Source of the DNA: Achromobacter sp. RTa
GTDB taxonomy: Bacteria; Pseudomonadota; Gammaproteobacteria; Burkholderiales; Burkholderiaceae_B
Reading direction: 5' to 3'
NCBI RefSeq assembly: GCF_000757485.1
Contig: NZ_JPYO01000001.1
Location: 152,645 to 216,644, forward strand
Length of the DNA stretch: 64,000 nt
Shown: positions 1-7,923 of the stretch, piece after piece
Layout of the letters: every line of letters starts with the position of its first letter
How positions within the stretch are numbered: the first letter of the stretch is position 1
The notes under the pieces: model-generated
What the model was told of the DNA's origin: nothing
Databases searched by the model: none
The model's input: only the letters and a program-made list of their open reading frames with translations
Made by a program: the position numbers and the translations under genes

Positions 1-62
1 GTGAGGACGTCGCCCAGCACGATCATTTGACCCAGGCCGACACGCAGGGCTTTGACTAGCAT
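1..62 (-). CDS. Truncated N-terminus of a gene leaving the window, possibly glutaredoxin/GST-N type
   Basis: An open frame starts with ATG at 62 and runs out of the left edge, giving MLVKALRVGLGQMIVLGDVL. This short amphipathic/hydrophobic start resembles the N-terminal anchor of membrane-tethered glutaredoxin/GST-N-domain proteins of proteobacteria, but only about 20 residues are visible and the identification is a guess. No good ribosome binding site is seen upstream. Confidence 0.35.
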   Translation of the reverse strand, partial: MLVKALRVGLGQMIVLGDVL

Positions 63-112
63 GGAGGTGGACTCGATACGGATAGACAGGCGACAAGTCT
101 ACTCCGTGCCCT

Positions 113-181
113 TCATTCTTCCACGAAGCCCAGCTTTTTCAGTTCGGCAATGGCGCCTTTCTCTTCTTCGCGCCGCGCCTT
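113..181 (-). pseudogene. Possible C-terminal gene remnant
   Basis: A 22-codon stretch ending in TGA encodes a charged helix-like tail (KARREEEKGAIAELKKLGFV then EE). It is cut off upstream by an in-frame TAG at 182-184 and has no start codon. It reads like the end of a real protein, so it may be debris of a lost gene between the two flanking minus-strand genes; it could also be chance. The stretch 182-323 shows nothing else. Confidence 0.25.
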
Positions 182-323
182 CTATTCTTTTCATGCCGCG
201 TGGGGTGTCGCTGGAAGCGCGCCGGACTACGATTCCGCAGGCAAGAAGCCTGGAAATTGCAGTCCGGCGCTGGGGGCGGGATTCGCGGGGCGCTCCGCTA
301 TGTGCGTGCGGCAGGACGGCGGC

Positions 324-689
324 TTACGCCACCAGGCGCAGATGGCGCTTGGCTACCGGCACCGTAGGCTGCTGCTTGACCAGGCTGACGGGCACGAACT
401 CCAGCGGCTTGCGGCCGGCCGTGGCGTCGCTCAGGCCGGCGGTGAGCAACATGGCGCGGGATGCGCCCGGCGCGCGCGCGCGCTGGAGGCCACGGGCCAG
501 TTCCATCGCCTGCTGTTCGGCCATGTCCCGGGATGGCCAGACGGTGCGGCAGAAGTACGTCTTGCACATGGGAGTCTGCTGCGAGTGATCTATGACGTCC
601 ACGTAGCCACGAAATGCGCCGTACTCGACCTCCATGACATTGGGGCGTACCGACTTGAGGGCAAGCGGTTTTTGCGAGGTAGGAGCCAT
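324..689 (-). CDS. Hypothetical protein, 121 aa
   Basis: Small soluble protein with no recognised domain. It begins MAPTSQKPLALKSVRPNVMEV, has a beta-strand-like segment around residues 20-35 and Cys residues near 42 and 47, and ends basic. An AAGGAAA ribosome binding site lies about 7 nt before the ATG at 689, which supports a real gene. It stands alone, divergent from the next gene. No signal peptide or membrane segment is visible. Function unknown. Confidence 0.6.
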   Translation of the reverse strand: MAPTSQKPLALKSVRPNVMEVEYGAFRGYVDVIDHSQQTPMCKTYFCRTVWPSRDMAEQQAMELARGLQRARAPGASRAMLLTAGLSDATAGRKPLEFVPVSLVKQQPTVPVAKRHLRLVA

Positions 690-875
690 GATGGGTTTCC
701 TTGATAGGACACGAATTCATCCTAGCTCACAATGCTTGCAAACTTCGCATTGCTTTGCAGTTATTTAGATAACTGTCTAGAGTTGCCGAGGTGCAAGAAA
801 ATCTTTCGTGACGCGGATTTCCAACACTTTCGCGGTGGGGAATCGCGCTCGGCAACCACATTGAACGGGATATTC

Positions 876-1250
876 ATGCCGGATTTTTCCTGGGACCCCA
901 ACGATTTTCTCGATATTCTCGGCGTGCTGCCGTCCGAGGACGAATATGGCGTTTCCTATCGCTACGTGGTGGATCGGCGGCCGCTGTTCCTGGCGCTGAC
1001 GATCTGGCCTTTCGATGGCGATGTGGAACTTGCGATCCGCTGCGAGGGAGTGAGCGAGCCGGTCGTGCACTTGAATATTCTGGATTGCCCCGGCGCGCGG
1101 GTGATCGCCGAAAAAAGTGGGAAATACATCGAATTCGCGGCGGCGAACCTGTTCGCCGGCCGATACGATAATGCCCGCCCCGCGCCTTACGGATTCCGGC
1201 TTCGGATCGAACCTGGCCTGCAGGTCACGACTTTCAGTTATGACATTTAG
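876..1250 (+). CDS. Hypothetical protein, 124 aa
   Basis: The frame is open from 732, but the ATG at 876 (MPDFSWDPNDFLDILGVLPS) is preferred because the upstream part is compositionally poor and a purine-rich GAACGGGA precedes it. The acidic, aromatic-rich protein looks like a compact alpha/beta or beta-sandwich fold: predicted strands around YRYVVDRRPLFLALTIWPFD and a C-terminal strand ending in TFSYDI. No signal peptide. No family recognised; single gene. Confidence 0.55.
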   Translation: MPDFSWDPNDFLDILGVLPSEDEYGVSYRYVVDRRPLFLALTIWPFDGDVELAIRCEGVSEPVVHLNILDCPGARVIAEKSGKYIEFAAANLFAGRYDNARPAPYGFRLRIEPGLQVTTFSYDI

Positions 1251-1413
1251 GCGGCAAAAAATAATCGGCTGAAAGCTTCTGGAAAGACCGGCCGCCCTTG
1301 AATGGCGCTTCGACGCGATATCATGGCCTCGCTTCTTGCCGAGGCACTGCGGTGCCAATACTCGAATGCCGCGATGCCTCGTCCTTCCGCTTCGAATACA
1401 GGAACCAAGAACG

Positions 1414-2499
1414 ATGCCGTCTTTCCCCGTGCTTGTCCGAGCTTGCCTGATTGCTTTTCTTGCCCCGGTGCTGGCGTTTGCCGAGCCCGTTTCCGATTCG
1501 GAGTTGGCGGCGCGCGCGGCAGCGATGAGGGAGCGCCACCGCGAGCACATTGATGGTTTGCTGGGCGATGCGCGGCAACAGGGGCTGGCGCTGCTTGTGA
1601 TTCCGACCGTCAATCTGGACGCCGCGCCCCGGCGCGATTTCGATGACGAAGCGACGCGCGATCGCTACCTGCGTGAGCGCAGTACCTTGCTGCGCTGGAA
1701 TCACACGTCGGAAAAGGGCCCGGCGATCAGCGCCGGACAGGGCGATCACAAGCCGGATCTGCTGGATGTCGGCCCGTCGTTTCAAACGCCTCGAGGCAAG
1801 CTGCTTTATCAGGTGATTCCCGTGTGGCCGGGCGAGTACCGGCTCAACCGTATTACGTATCATCAGCCTCGCACCGAGCTGCCCGATATCGAGCCGGGGC
1901 CGGGTTCGCTGAGCTCGGCCGACAGGCTGAAGAAGATCGGCATGGCGGAGCTGGGATACGCGGTGGATCGCGACTTCAAGCGGACCGCCGGCGCGCCGCA
2001 ATCGGAGCAAGAGGCCGACGATGGCCTGGGCCAGGGCTGCGAGGTGTTGCTGCGGCTGGGCGGCGGTTGCGATGAGGCGGCACGGGAGTTCCGCTGGTGG
2101 ATTGATGTGGAGCGCGCGTTCAAGCAGGGCAAGGCCGATGCCGCGCGAGTGCCCGCCATCGACGTCGACCTGGCGTTCTCGCCGATCGCCGCAATCAAGC
2201 TGGAGGCGGGAGAGGCGGTGCTGACGGACGGTTTCGTGCTGCCGGTGGACCAGCCGGTGATCACGCCGGATTCGTGCGAGGTGATGGCCGCCGATCCCAT
2301 TTGCTTTATAGACGCGATTACCTTGAAGCATCTGCCCGCCAGCCTGGACGATTTCCGGCAGGCGCCGAGCGCGGCGGATTTCAAGATGCCCAAGCTGGAG
2401 GCGGCGCTGCGCGACCTGGTGTATCGGGCGCCCACGCTGTACTTCAAGCCGCAATCCGATGCCGCGCCCGACCTGATCCGCGCCGTGCGAGAAGAATAG
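1414..2499 (+). CDS. Hypothetical exported protein, 361 aa
   Basis: The ATG at 1414, after an AGGAA site, gives a clear Sec signal peptide (MPSFPVLVRACLIAFLAPVL then AFA, cleavage expected before EPVSD). The frame continues upstream to 1336 but without signal character. The mature part has a charged helix at its start (SDSELAARAAAMRERHREH) followed by mixed alpha/beta sequence; it contains a Cys pair near QGCEVLLRLGGGCDEA that could form a periplasmic disulfide. No domain recognised. It stands alone on the plus strand. Confidence 0.6.
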   Translation: MPSFPVLVRACLIAFLAPVLAFAEPVSDSELAARAAAMRERHREHIDGLLGDARQQGLALLVIPTVNLDAAPRRDFDDEATRDRYLRERSTLLRWNHTSEKGPAISAGQGDHKPDLLDVGPSFQTPRGKLLYQVIPVWPGEYRLNRITYHQPRTELPDIEPGPGSLSSADRLKKIGMAELGYAVDRDFKRTAGAPQSEQEADDGLGQGCEVLLRLGGGCDEAAREFRWWIDVERAFKQGKADAARVPAIDVDLAFSPIAAIKLEAGEAVLTDGFVLPVDQPVITPDSCEVMAADPICFIDAITLKHLPASLDDFRQAPSAADFKMPKLEAALRDLVYRAPTLYFKPQSDAAPDLIRAVREE

Positions 2500-2662
2500 C
2501 GGCCTATCGGGCGGCCGCAGCGCCGCCTTGCCGGACGAAACGGACGTGCGCGTGGCGCGTATTTCCAGAACACAGGACTTGCACTACTATCAGCCAGCGT
2601 TCAAGTGTGCGCATCGCAGTATCAGCCAATTCCTAGACCAAGCCAGAATATTGGAGATTGCT

Positions 2663-2992
2663 ATGAGTGGTTACTACGATTTGAAGCGCAGCGGCGATCA
2701 GTACATGTTCAACCTGAAAGCCGGCAACAACGAAGTCATCCTCACTAGCGAGCGATACACCACCAAGGCCAGCGCCCAGGATGGCATCGCATCGGTCCGC
2801 CAGAACTCGCAGGTCGACGCGAGATACCAGCTCAAGACGGCCAGCGACGGCTCGCCCTATTTCACGTTGAACGCGGCGAACGGCCAGGCCATCGGCCGCA
2901 GCGAAATGTATTCGAGCGCGGCGGCGCGGGACAAAGGCGTTGCGTCCGTCAAGGCCAACGGGCCCACGCCTACCGTGAAAGACAACACCTGA
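2663..2992 (+). CDS. YegP-family protein (DUF1508), 109 aa
   Basis: The start at 2663 follows TTGGAGA. The protein has two copies of the DUF1508/YegP motif: first FNLKAGNNEVILTSERYTTK...GIASVRQNS (about residues 15-52), second FTLNAANGQAIGRSEMYSS...GVASVKANG (about residues 65-101). Each repeat has a strand-turn-strand followed by a helix, as in E. coli YegP, which has the same two-repeat architecture and length. The cellular role of this family is not settled. It is a single gene, convergent with the siderophore receptor. Confidence 0.85.
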   Translation: MSGYYDLKRSGDQYMFNLKAGNNEVILTSERYTTKASAQDGIASVRQNSQVDARYQLKTASDGSPYFTLNAANGQAIGRSEMYSSAAARDKGVASVKANGPTPTVKDNT

Positions 2993-3058
2993 TTCCCTGC
3001 GAGCCCTGATGCCGCCGCGCCGCAAGGCGCATGGCGGCTGCGCGTTCCGGCGCGATGT

Positions 3059-5485
3059 TCAGTACGTCGCCCGCAGGTTCAGCATCACGCTTCGCGGCTC
3101 GCCGTAGTAGTTCGAGCCGTAGGCCGCCCATACGCGCTGGTAATAGACCTTGTCGAACAGGTTGTTCACCGTCAGGGTGGCGTCCAGGTGCTTGTTGAAG
3201 CGGTAACCGGCCTGCGCGGACACGGTGGTGTAGGGGCGCTGCTCGAATTTCACCGGGCCGTTCAGGCGGTACATGCTGCTGACGCTGCGCACGCCCGCGC
3301 CCAGCGACAGGCCTTCCAGCGACCCCGTGGCGAAGGTGTACTTCGTCCATAGGTTGAAGGTGTGGCGCGGCGTGATGAAGGCGTATTGCTGCGACTTCTG
3401 CTCTTCCGTGCCCTTCAGGGTCTTGGTGGTGGTGTAGGCGTAGCCTGCGGTGATGTCCCAGCCCGGCGCCGGGCTGCCGCTGATTTCGGCCTCGAAGCCC
3501 TGGCTGCGCATCTTGCCCGCGGCCATGGAGAAGAGCGGATTGTCCGGGTCGGTCATGGCGCGGTTTTCGTCTTCCATGCGGAAGAGCGCGGCATGGCCGT
3601 TCAGCCGCTTGTCCAGGAACTCGCCCTTCAGGCCGATCTCGAACTGCTTGCCGGTGCGCGGGTCCAGCAACTGGCCGTTGACGTCGGTGGTGGTCTGCGG
3701 CGTGAAGATGCTGGTGTAGCTGGCATAGGCCGACAACTGTTCGTTCAGGTCCACCACCAGGCCGAGGTAGGGCGTGAACTTGCCATTGATCTTGTCGCTG
3801 GTGTCGGTGAACTGGTTGAAGTAGGCGTTGCGGTTCTGGGTGCGGTTTTCCCACCAGGTGAAGCGGCCGCCGGCGATGATGGTGGCCGCGTCGGCCACTC
3901 GCAGATTGGTGCGCGCATACAGGCCGTACTGGTCGGTCTTGCTGTCGTTGCCGTTGGTGAACTCGTAGTCCGGCTTGGGGATGTCGTTGTCCGGGTGGTA
4001 GAGGTTGATGTCGGCGTTGTCGCCGCCGCCGTAGCGGAAGTTCTTGTGGATGTTGCGGTAGTCCGCGCCCACGATCAACTCGTGTTCACGGCCGAAGGCC
4101 TGGAACGGCGTGGCGACGAAGGCGTCCAGGCCATAGGTTTTCCAGTGGCTGCGGTATTTCCACGAGACGAGGCAGGTGTCGCCCGTGACCGGATCCACCG
4201 CGCAGTCGGACCAGCCGAATTCGCGGCTGGGCTCGTCCTGTTCGCGGTAGACGCCGCTGACCTTGATGCGGCCGCCGTTGGACAGGCGGTGTTCCACGTC
4301 GGCGAAGTACTCGGTGATCTCTTCGGTGATGTGGTTCCAGCTGGGATCCAGGTTGGTGGAGCGGCGCACGTCCAGCAATTGGCCATCCTCGTAGCCGGGC
4401 AGGCCGAAGAAGGGGCGGCCCTTGTACTGCTGGTAGGTGGCGCCGGCGGTCAGGACGGTGTCGGGCGTCAGGTCGAAGCTCAGGGTGCCGTAGAACAGGG
4501 GCTTTTCGGTGTAGACGCCGTCGACGAAGGAGCGGCGGTCGTCATAGGACGCCACCAGACGGCCGCGCAGCCGGCCATCGCTGTCCAGCGGGCCGGTGAT
4601 GTCGGCCTCGGCGTAGTAGCGGTCCCAGGATCCCGTCATCACCTGCCCGCTGAAGGCGAAGTCCTTCATTGCGCGCTTGCGCACCAGGTTGACGGTGCCG
4701 CCGGGGTCGCCCGCGCCCTGGAACAGGCCGGAGGGGCCGCGCAGCACCTCGATGTGGTCGTAGATGGCCAGGCCGAAACCCGAGCTCAGGTCGTTGCCGG
4801 TGCTGGCGGGCGTGTTCACGCCGTCCACCTGGATGGTGTCCAGCGCATAGCCGCGCGAATAGAAGTTGCCGTGGTTGCCGCCGATGCTGCCCGCTTCCAC
4901 CGTGATGCCGGTCACGGTGCGCATCGCGTCGTCCAGGTTCACCAGGTTCTGATCGTCCAGCAGCTGGCGCGTGACCACGGAAACAGACTGCGGGATCTGG
5001 CGCAGGCTTTGCGCGTTCTTGCCCAGGGTGACGGCGGACGAGGTGTAGGAGCCCGTGCCCTCGGTGACGGCGAGATCGCTGCCGGTGACCGTGACCGGCG
5101 CCAGCGTCGTTGCGTCGGTGGCGGTGGAGGCCGCCGGGAAGCGCACCACGAAGCCCGTGGCGCTGGGCACCGCGACCAGGCCGCTCTTCGCCAGCAGGCG
5201 GTTCAGCGCCGCCTGCGCGCTCATCTTGCCGGACACGGCGGGCGCCTGGCGGCCCGCGACCGCGTCGGGGCTGAACAGCACCTGCACCTGCGCCTGGCGG
5301 CCCAGCGCCACCAGCGCATCGGCCAGGCTGCCGGCAGGCAGGTCGAAGGCCTGCGCGGCGGCGGTTTGGGCGTGGGCCACGGACGGCGCGAAGGCCTGGA
5401 CCGCCAGCGCGGCGCTCATCGACAGCGCGCACAGCAGCGCGTAACGGCCGGCATTCAGCCGGCGGCGAAAATGGCGTTGCGCCAT
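3059..5485 (-). CDS. TonB-dependent siderophore receptor with signalling (STN) domain
   Basis: An outer-membrane gated channel of 808 aa for an Fe(III)-siderophore, driven by TonB-ExbBD. The signal peptide ends at about residue 40 (VAHAQ). The STN domain follows at about 44-110 (AFDLPAGSLADALVALGRQA...LNRLLAKSGL); it touches FecR in the periplasm. The plug covers about 150-260 (SLRQIPQSVSVVTRQLLDDQ; GLFQGAGDPGGTVNLVRKR). The barrel carries the siderophore-receptor hallmarks YGLDAFVATPF, TPYLGLVVDLNEQLSAYASY and PRTGKQFEIGLKGEF and ends LRATY. GGGGAAAG precedes the ATG. With the fecI/fecR pair immediately upstream, it should be induced by its own ligand. The siderophore cannot be named from sequence; FpvA/FhuE-like is likely. 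Confidence 0.95.
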   Translation of the reverse strand: MAQRHFRRRLNAGRYALLCALSMSAALAVQAFAPSVAHAQTAAAQAFDLPAGSLADALVALGRQAQVQVLFSPDAVAGRQAPAVSGKMSAQAALNRLLAKSGLVAVPSATGFVVRFPAASTATDATTLAPVTVTGSDLAVTEGTGSYTSSAVTLGKNAQSLRQIPQSVSVVTRQLLDDQNLVNLDDAMRTVTGITVEAGSIGGNHGNFYSRGYALDTIQVDGVNTPASTGNDLSSGFGLAIYDHIEVLRGPSGLFQGAGDPGGTVNLVRKRAMKDFAFSGQVMTGSWDRYYAEADITGPLDSDGRLRGRLVASYDDRRSFVDGVYTEKPLFYGTLSFDLTPDTVLTAGATYQQYKGRPFFGLPGYEDGQLLDVRRSTNLDPSWNHITEEITEYFADVEHRLSNGGRIKVSGVYREQDEPSREFGWSDCAVDPVTGDTCLVSWKYRSHWKTYGLDAFVATPFQAFGREHELIVGADYRNIHKNFRYGGGDNADINLYHPDNDIPKPDYEFTNGNDSKTDQYGLYARTNLRVADAATIIAGGRFTWWENRTQNRNAYFNQFTDTSDKINGKFTPYLGLVVDLNEQLSAYASYTSIFTPQTTTDVNGQLLDPRTGKQFEIGLKGEFLDKRLNGHAALFRMEDENRAMTDPDNPLFSMAAGKMRSQGFEAEISGSPAPGWDITAGYAYTTTKTLKGTEEQKSQQYAFITPRHTFNLWTKYTFATGSLEGLSLGAGVRSVSSMYRLNGPVKFEQRPYTTVSAQAGYRFNKHLDATLTVNNLFDKVYYQRVWAAYGSNYYGEPRSVMLNLRATY

Positions 5486-5591
5486 GGACTTTCCCCAGTC
5501 AAGAAGTGGATCTTCATCGGGGAAGACGCGCCAGGCGCCGGAACCCGTACGTCCGAAAGAAAAATTATTCGCAATTCGAGACGGACAGGGT

Positions 5592-6554
5592 TCAGCGGCT
5601 GGCGATCACCGCCGAGCCGTCGGGACGGCGGTTCAGCGTCACGGGCAGCAGGCCGGGCAGCGTGTCCAGGAAGGCCTCGGGATGGCGCAGGTCCAGCGTG
5701 CCGGACAGGCGCAGGCCGCGGGCGCGCTCGTCGGCGAAACGCACCGGGGCGTCGCGGTACAGGCCCAGGTAGCCGGCCAGCTGCTGCAGGGTGGCGTCGT
5801 GGACGACCGCCACGCCATCCTGCCAGGCGCCGATCTCGCCGGGCGCCACCTGCTGGCGGCCCAGCAGACGGCCGCCGGCGCGCGCCAGCAGCACGGTGTC
5901 GCCGGCCCGCAGCGTGTGCTCCTTCGGGCCTTCCGCGCCGCTGGCGTCCAGCATCACTTGCCCGCTGCGCACGCCCACCTGCAGCGTGTCGGGCAGCAGC
6001 AGCACATTGAATTCGGTGCCGATGTCGCGCAGCTCGGCGCCACCGGCGGACACGACGAGGGGGCGGCGGTCGGAGGCGGCGTCGATGTAGACCTCGCCGC
6101 CGTCGATGTCGATGCGCCGCTCGGCCAGCGTGTAGCGCACGCTGACACGGGTGCCGACATTGGCGTGCACCCGGGTGCCGTCGGGCATGTCCAGGCTGCG
6201 GGTCTGGGTGGACGCGTTGGCGACCGATTCATAGCTGACGGGCAGGTACTGGTAGGCCGCGCTGGCGACCAGCACCAGGGCGGCCAGCGCCCCGCTCCAG
6301 CGCAGGAAGGCCGGCCGGCGCGCGGGCCGGGGCGGCGCAGGGGGCCTGGCTGGCGCCGCGGCCGGACGCGGCAGGGAGGCCATGTCTTCCCAGACCTGGG
6401 CCAGGCGCTCGTACTCCTGCCTGTGCCGTGGCGATTCCGCCAGCCATGCCTGGAACGCCTGTTCGGCGCCCGCGTCGGGCGAGCGCTCGCGGCGGCGCAT
6501 GAACCATGCGCTTGCGGCCTCTTCGATTGGGGACAGGGAACGGGATCGGGTCAT
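5592..6554 (-). CDS. fecR: FecR-type anti-sigma/sigma regulator
   Basis: Inner-membrane protein of 320 aa that relays receptor occupancy to the ECF sigma factor. The N-terminal cytoplasmic DUF4880-type segment (SPIEEAASAWFMRRRE...FQAWLAESPRHRQEYERLAQVW) binds sigma. A transmembrane helix follows near residues 90-110 (WSGALAALVLVASAAYQYL), then the periplasmic FecR domain (TQTRSLDMPDGTRVHANVGT...GEVYIDAA). The ATG at 6554 overlaps the sigma gene stop as ATGA, so the two are translationally coupled. It lies 106 nt upstream of the receptor gene. Confidence 0.93.
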   Translation of the reverse strand: MTRSRSLSPIEEAASAWFMRRRERSPDAGAEQAFQAWLAESPRHRQEYERLAQVWEDMASLPRPAAAPARPPAPPRPARRPAFLRWSGALAALVLVASAAYQYLPVSYESVANASTQTRSLDMPDGTRVHANVGTRVSVRYTLAERRIDIDGGEVYIDAASDRRPLVVSAGGAELRDIGTEFNVLLLPDTLQVGVRSGQVMLDASGAEGPKEHTLRAGDTVLLARAGGRLLGRQQVAPGEIGAWQDGVAVVHDATLQQLAGYLGLYRDAPVRFADERARGLRLSGTLDLRHPEAFLDTLPGLLPVTLNRRPDGSAVIASR

Positions 6555-7096
6555 GATGCTTCGCCGTGCACGTGGCGTTTGCAGTGCGCCAACGCCAGTT
6601 GCAGGTGCTTTTCCACCGCCCGCAGCGAAATGCCCATGCGGTCGGCGATTTCCTCGCAACGCAATTCATCATACCGATAAAGCAGGAAGGCCTCGCGCTG
6701 GCGCGGGGGCATGGCGTCGATGGCGGCCTGCAGCATCCGCAGGCGCTGGTTGACGTCGGCGCGCGCCTCGGGCTGCGTCGCCGGGTCGGCGGCCAGGCTG
6801 CCCGCTTGCGGCGCGAATGCCTGGTCGTCGAGGCTGGCCGCCAGGTGTTCGCCGCGCACGCCTTCGCGGCGCCAGTGGTCGCGCAGCAGGTTGCGGGCGA
6901 TTTCGTAGAGGTAGGCGCGGGGCTTTTCGGGCGGCTCGGCGCCATTGCTGGCCGCCAGCCACCTGGCGAAGGTTTCCTGCGCCAGATCCTGGGCGGTATC
7001 CGGCGAACGCTTGAGCTGGCGGTTCAGGAAACCGGTCAGCTCCGCGTTCCACGCTTTGTACGCCTCGGCGATCACGCCGAAGAAACGCTCCCCCAT
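6551..7096 (-). CDS. fecI: FecI-type ECF RNA polymerase sigma factor
   Basis: An ECF sigma-70 of 181 aa. Region 2 is about residues 12-80 (LTGFLNRQLKRSPDTAQDLA...RAYLYEIARNLLRDHWRRE). Region 4 is about 117-175 (AIDAMPPRQREAFLLYRYDE...GISLRAVEKHLQLALAHCKRH). It directs transcription of the siderophore receptor gene after release by FecR. First gene of the fecI-fecR-receptor set; a Fur-like box lies 70 nt upstream, giving iron repression above ligand induction. Start chosen at the first ATG, matching the family length. Confidence 0.93.
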   Translation of the reverse strand: MGERFFGVIAEAYKAWNAELTGFLNRQLKRSPDTAQDLAQETFARWLAASNGAEPPEKPRAYLYEIARNLLRDHWRREGVRGEHLAASLDDQAFAPQAGSLAADPATQPEARADVNQRLRMLQAAIDAMPPRQREAFLLYRYDELRCEEIADRMGISLRAVEKHLQLALAHCKRHVHGEAS

Positions 7097-7164
7097 GATG
7101 CCCCTGGAGCCATGGCCGCCGAGCGGCGGGCGGGGCCGGGCGCGTGGTCAAGGCTTGAATGGAA

Positions 7165-7179
7165 TGATAATGATTCCTA
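7165..7179. promoter_or_regulatory. Fur-like box upstream of fecI
   Basis: TGATAATGATTCCTA matches the 7-1-7 Fur consensus TGATAATnATTATCA at 11 of 14 informative positions, with a perfect left half. It sits in an AT-rich island within GC-rich DNA, before the sigma factor gene. Function inferred from position and match. Confidence 0.65.
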
Positions 7180-7230
7180 TTGTATCAACTTTGGCCGGCG
7201 GCGCGGAGAGGATAGGGGGAGCTGGCGGTC

Positions 7231-7833
7231 CTATTTTGCGGAGACGATTTCCAGCGAGCGTTCCCGCGCCATCGTGAACTGCGCCTCGTCGCCCATCGAC
7301 GCGGCCACATTGGCGATGGCCTGGTAGGCCAGCAGATCGAAAGCCAGCCTGACCGGATCCGTGGACGCCGGCAGTTCTTTCGCCGCGACGGCCTCGCGAG
7401 CGAGCGTTTCGAAGCGCTCGCGGGCTTCGCTCCTATGCTGGTTCACGCGGTCGCGGATCGCGCCGGGCCGGGTGCGGTATTCGTTGCTGGCCGCCGTCAG
7501 GAAACAGCCGCCGGGCAGGCTGCGGCCCTGCACGAACCGGAACCAGCCCTTGACCAGCGCTTGCAGCCGCTCGCCGGGGCTGGCAAGGGCCATCGCGGGC
7601 GCCACCACCTCCAGGCGGTAGAGATCCACCGCGCTTTCCAGCGTGGCCAGCTGCAAGGCTTCCTTGTCGCCGAACAGCACCTGGATATTGCCCTTGGCCA
7701 CGCCCGCCTCGGTGGCCAGGCGGCCGAACGTCAGCCCTTCCAGCCCTTCGACCGACGCGATGCGCGCCGAATGGGCCAATACCCCGGCGCGCGCCTTCTC
7801 GCCCCGGATGCGGCGGCGATCCGTTTCAACCAT
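7231..7833 (-). CDS. TetR-family transcriptional repressor, 200 aa
   Basis: The N-terminal helix-turn-helix spans about residues 18-55 (LAHSARIASVEGLEGLTFGR...AGVAKGNIQVLFGDKEAL). The C-terminal half matches the TetR_C_6-like ligand domain with LPGGCFLTAASNEYRTRPG. The ATG at 7833 is chosen because GAGGAC lies 8 nt upstream; an ATG at 7857 would add 8 residues. It is divergent from the MFS exporter gene with a perfect 26-bp inverted repeat between them, so it most likely represses the exporter and itself until an effector binds. Confidence 0.9.
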   Translation of the reverse strand: MVETDRRRIRGEKARAGVLAHSARIASVEGLEGLTFGRLATEAGVAKGNIQVLFGDKEALQLATLESAVDLYRLEVVAPAMALASPGERLQALVKGWFRFVQGRSLPGGCFLTAASNEYRTRPGAIRDRVNQHRSEARERFETLAREAVAAKELPASTDPVRLAFDLLAYQAIANVAASMGDEAQFTMARERSLEIVSAK

Positions 7834-7870
7834 GAGTCCGTCCTCGCTTGTCAGCATGCGATTCTTCAAT

Positions 7871-7896
7871 TTAATATACGGTCGTACGTATATTAA
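7871..7896. promoter_or_regulatory. TetR operator palindrome
   Basis: Arms TTAATATACG (7871-7880) and CGTATATTAA (7887-7896) are perfect reverse complements around a 6-bp spacer. The AT-rich palindrome lies between the divergent tetR and MFS genes, as expected for the repressor's own operator. Inner bases GTCGTA-CG add a second partial symmetry. Confidence 0.75.
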
Positions 7897-7923
7897 TGCT
7901 TTCCATCCCCTCGGGCCAACGAC

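Noticed and set aside
3362..6010. 882-codon open frame on the plus strand
   Set aside because: Antisense to the TonB receptor and fecR, with Gly/Ala/Val/His-rich composition typical of GC-rich antisense frames; the minus-strand genes have clear domains.
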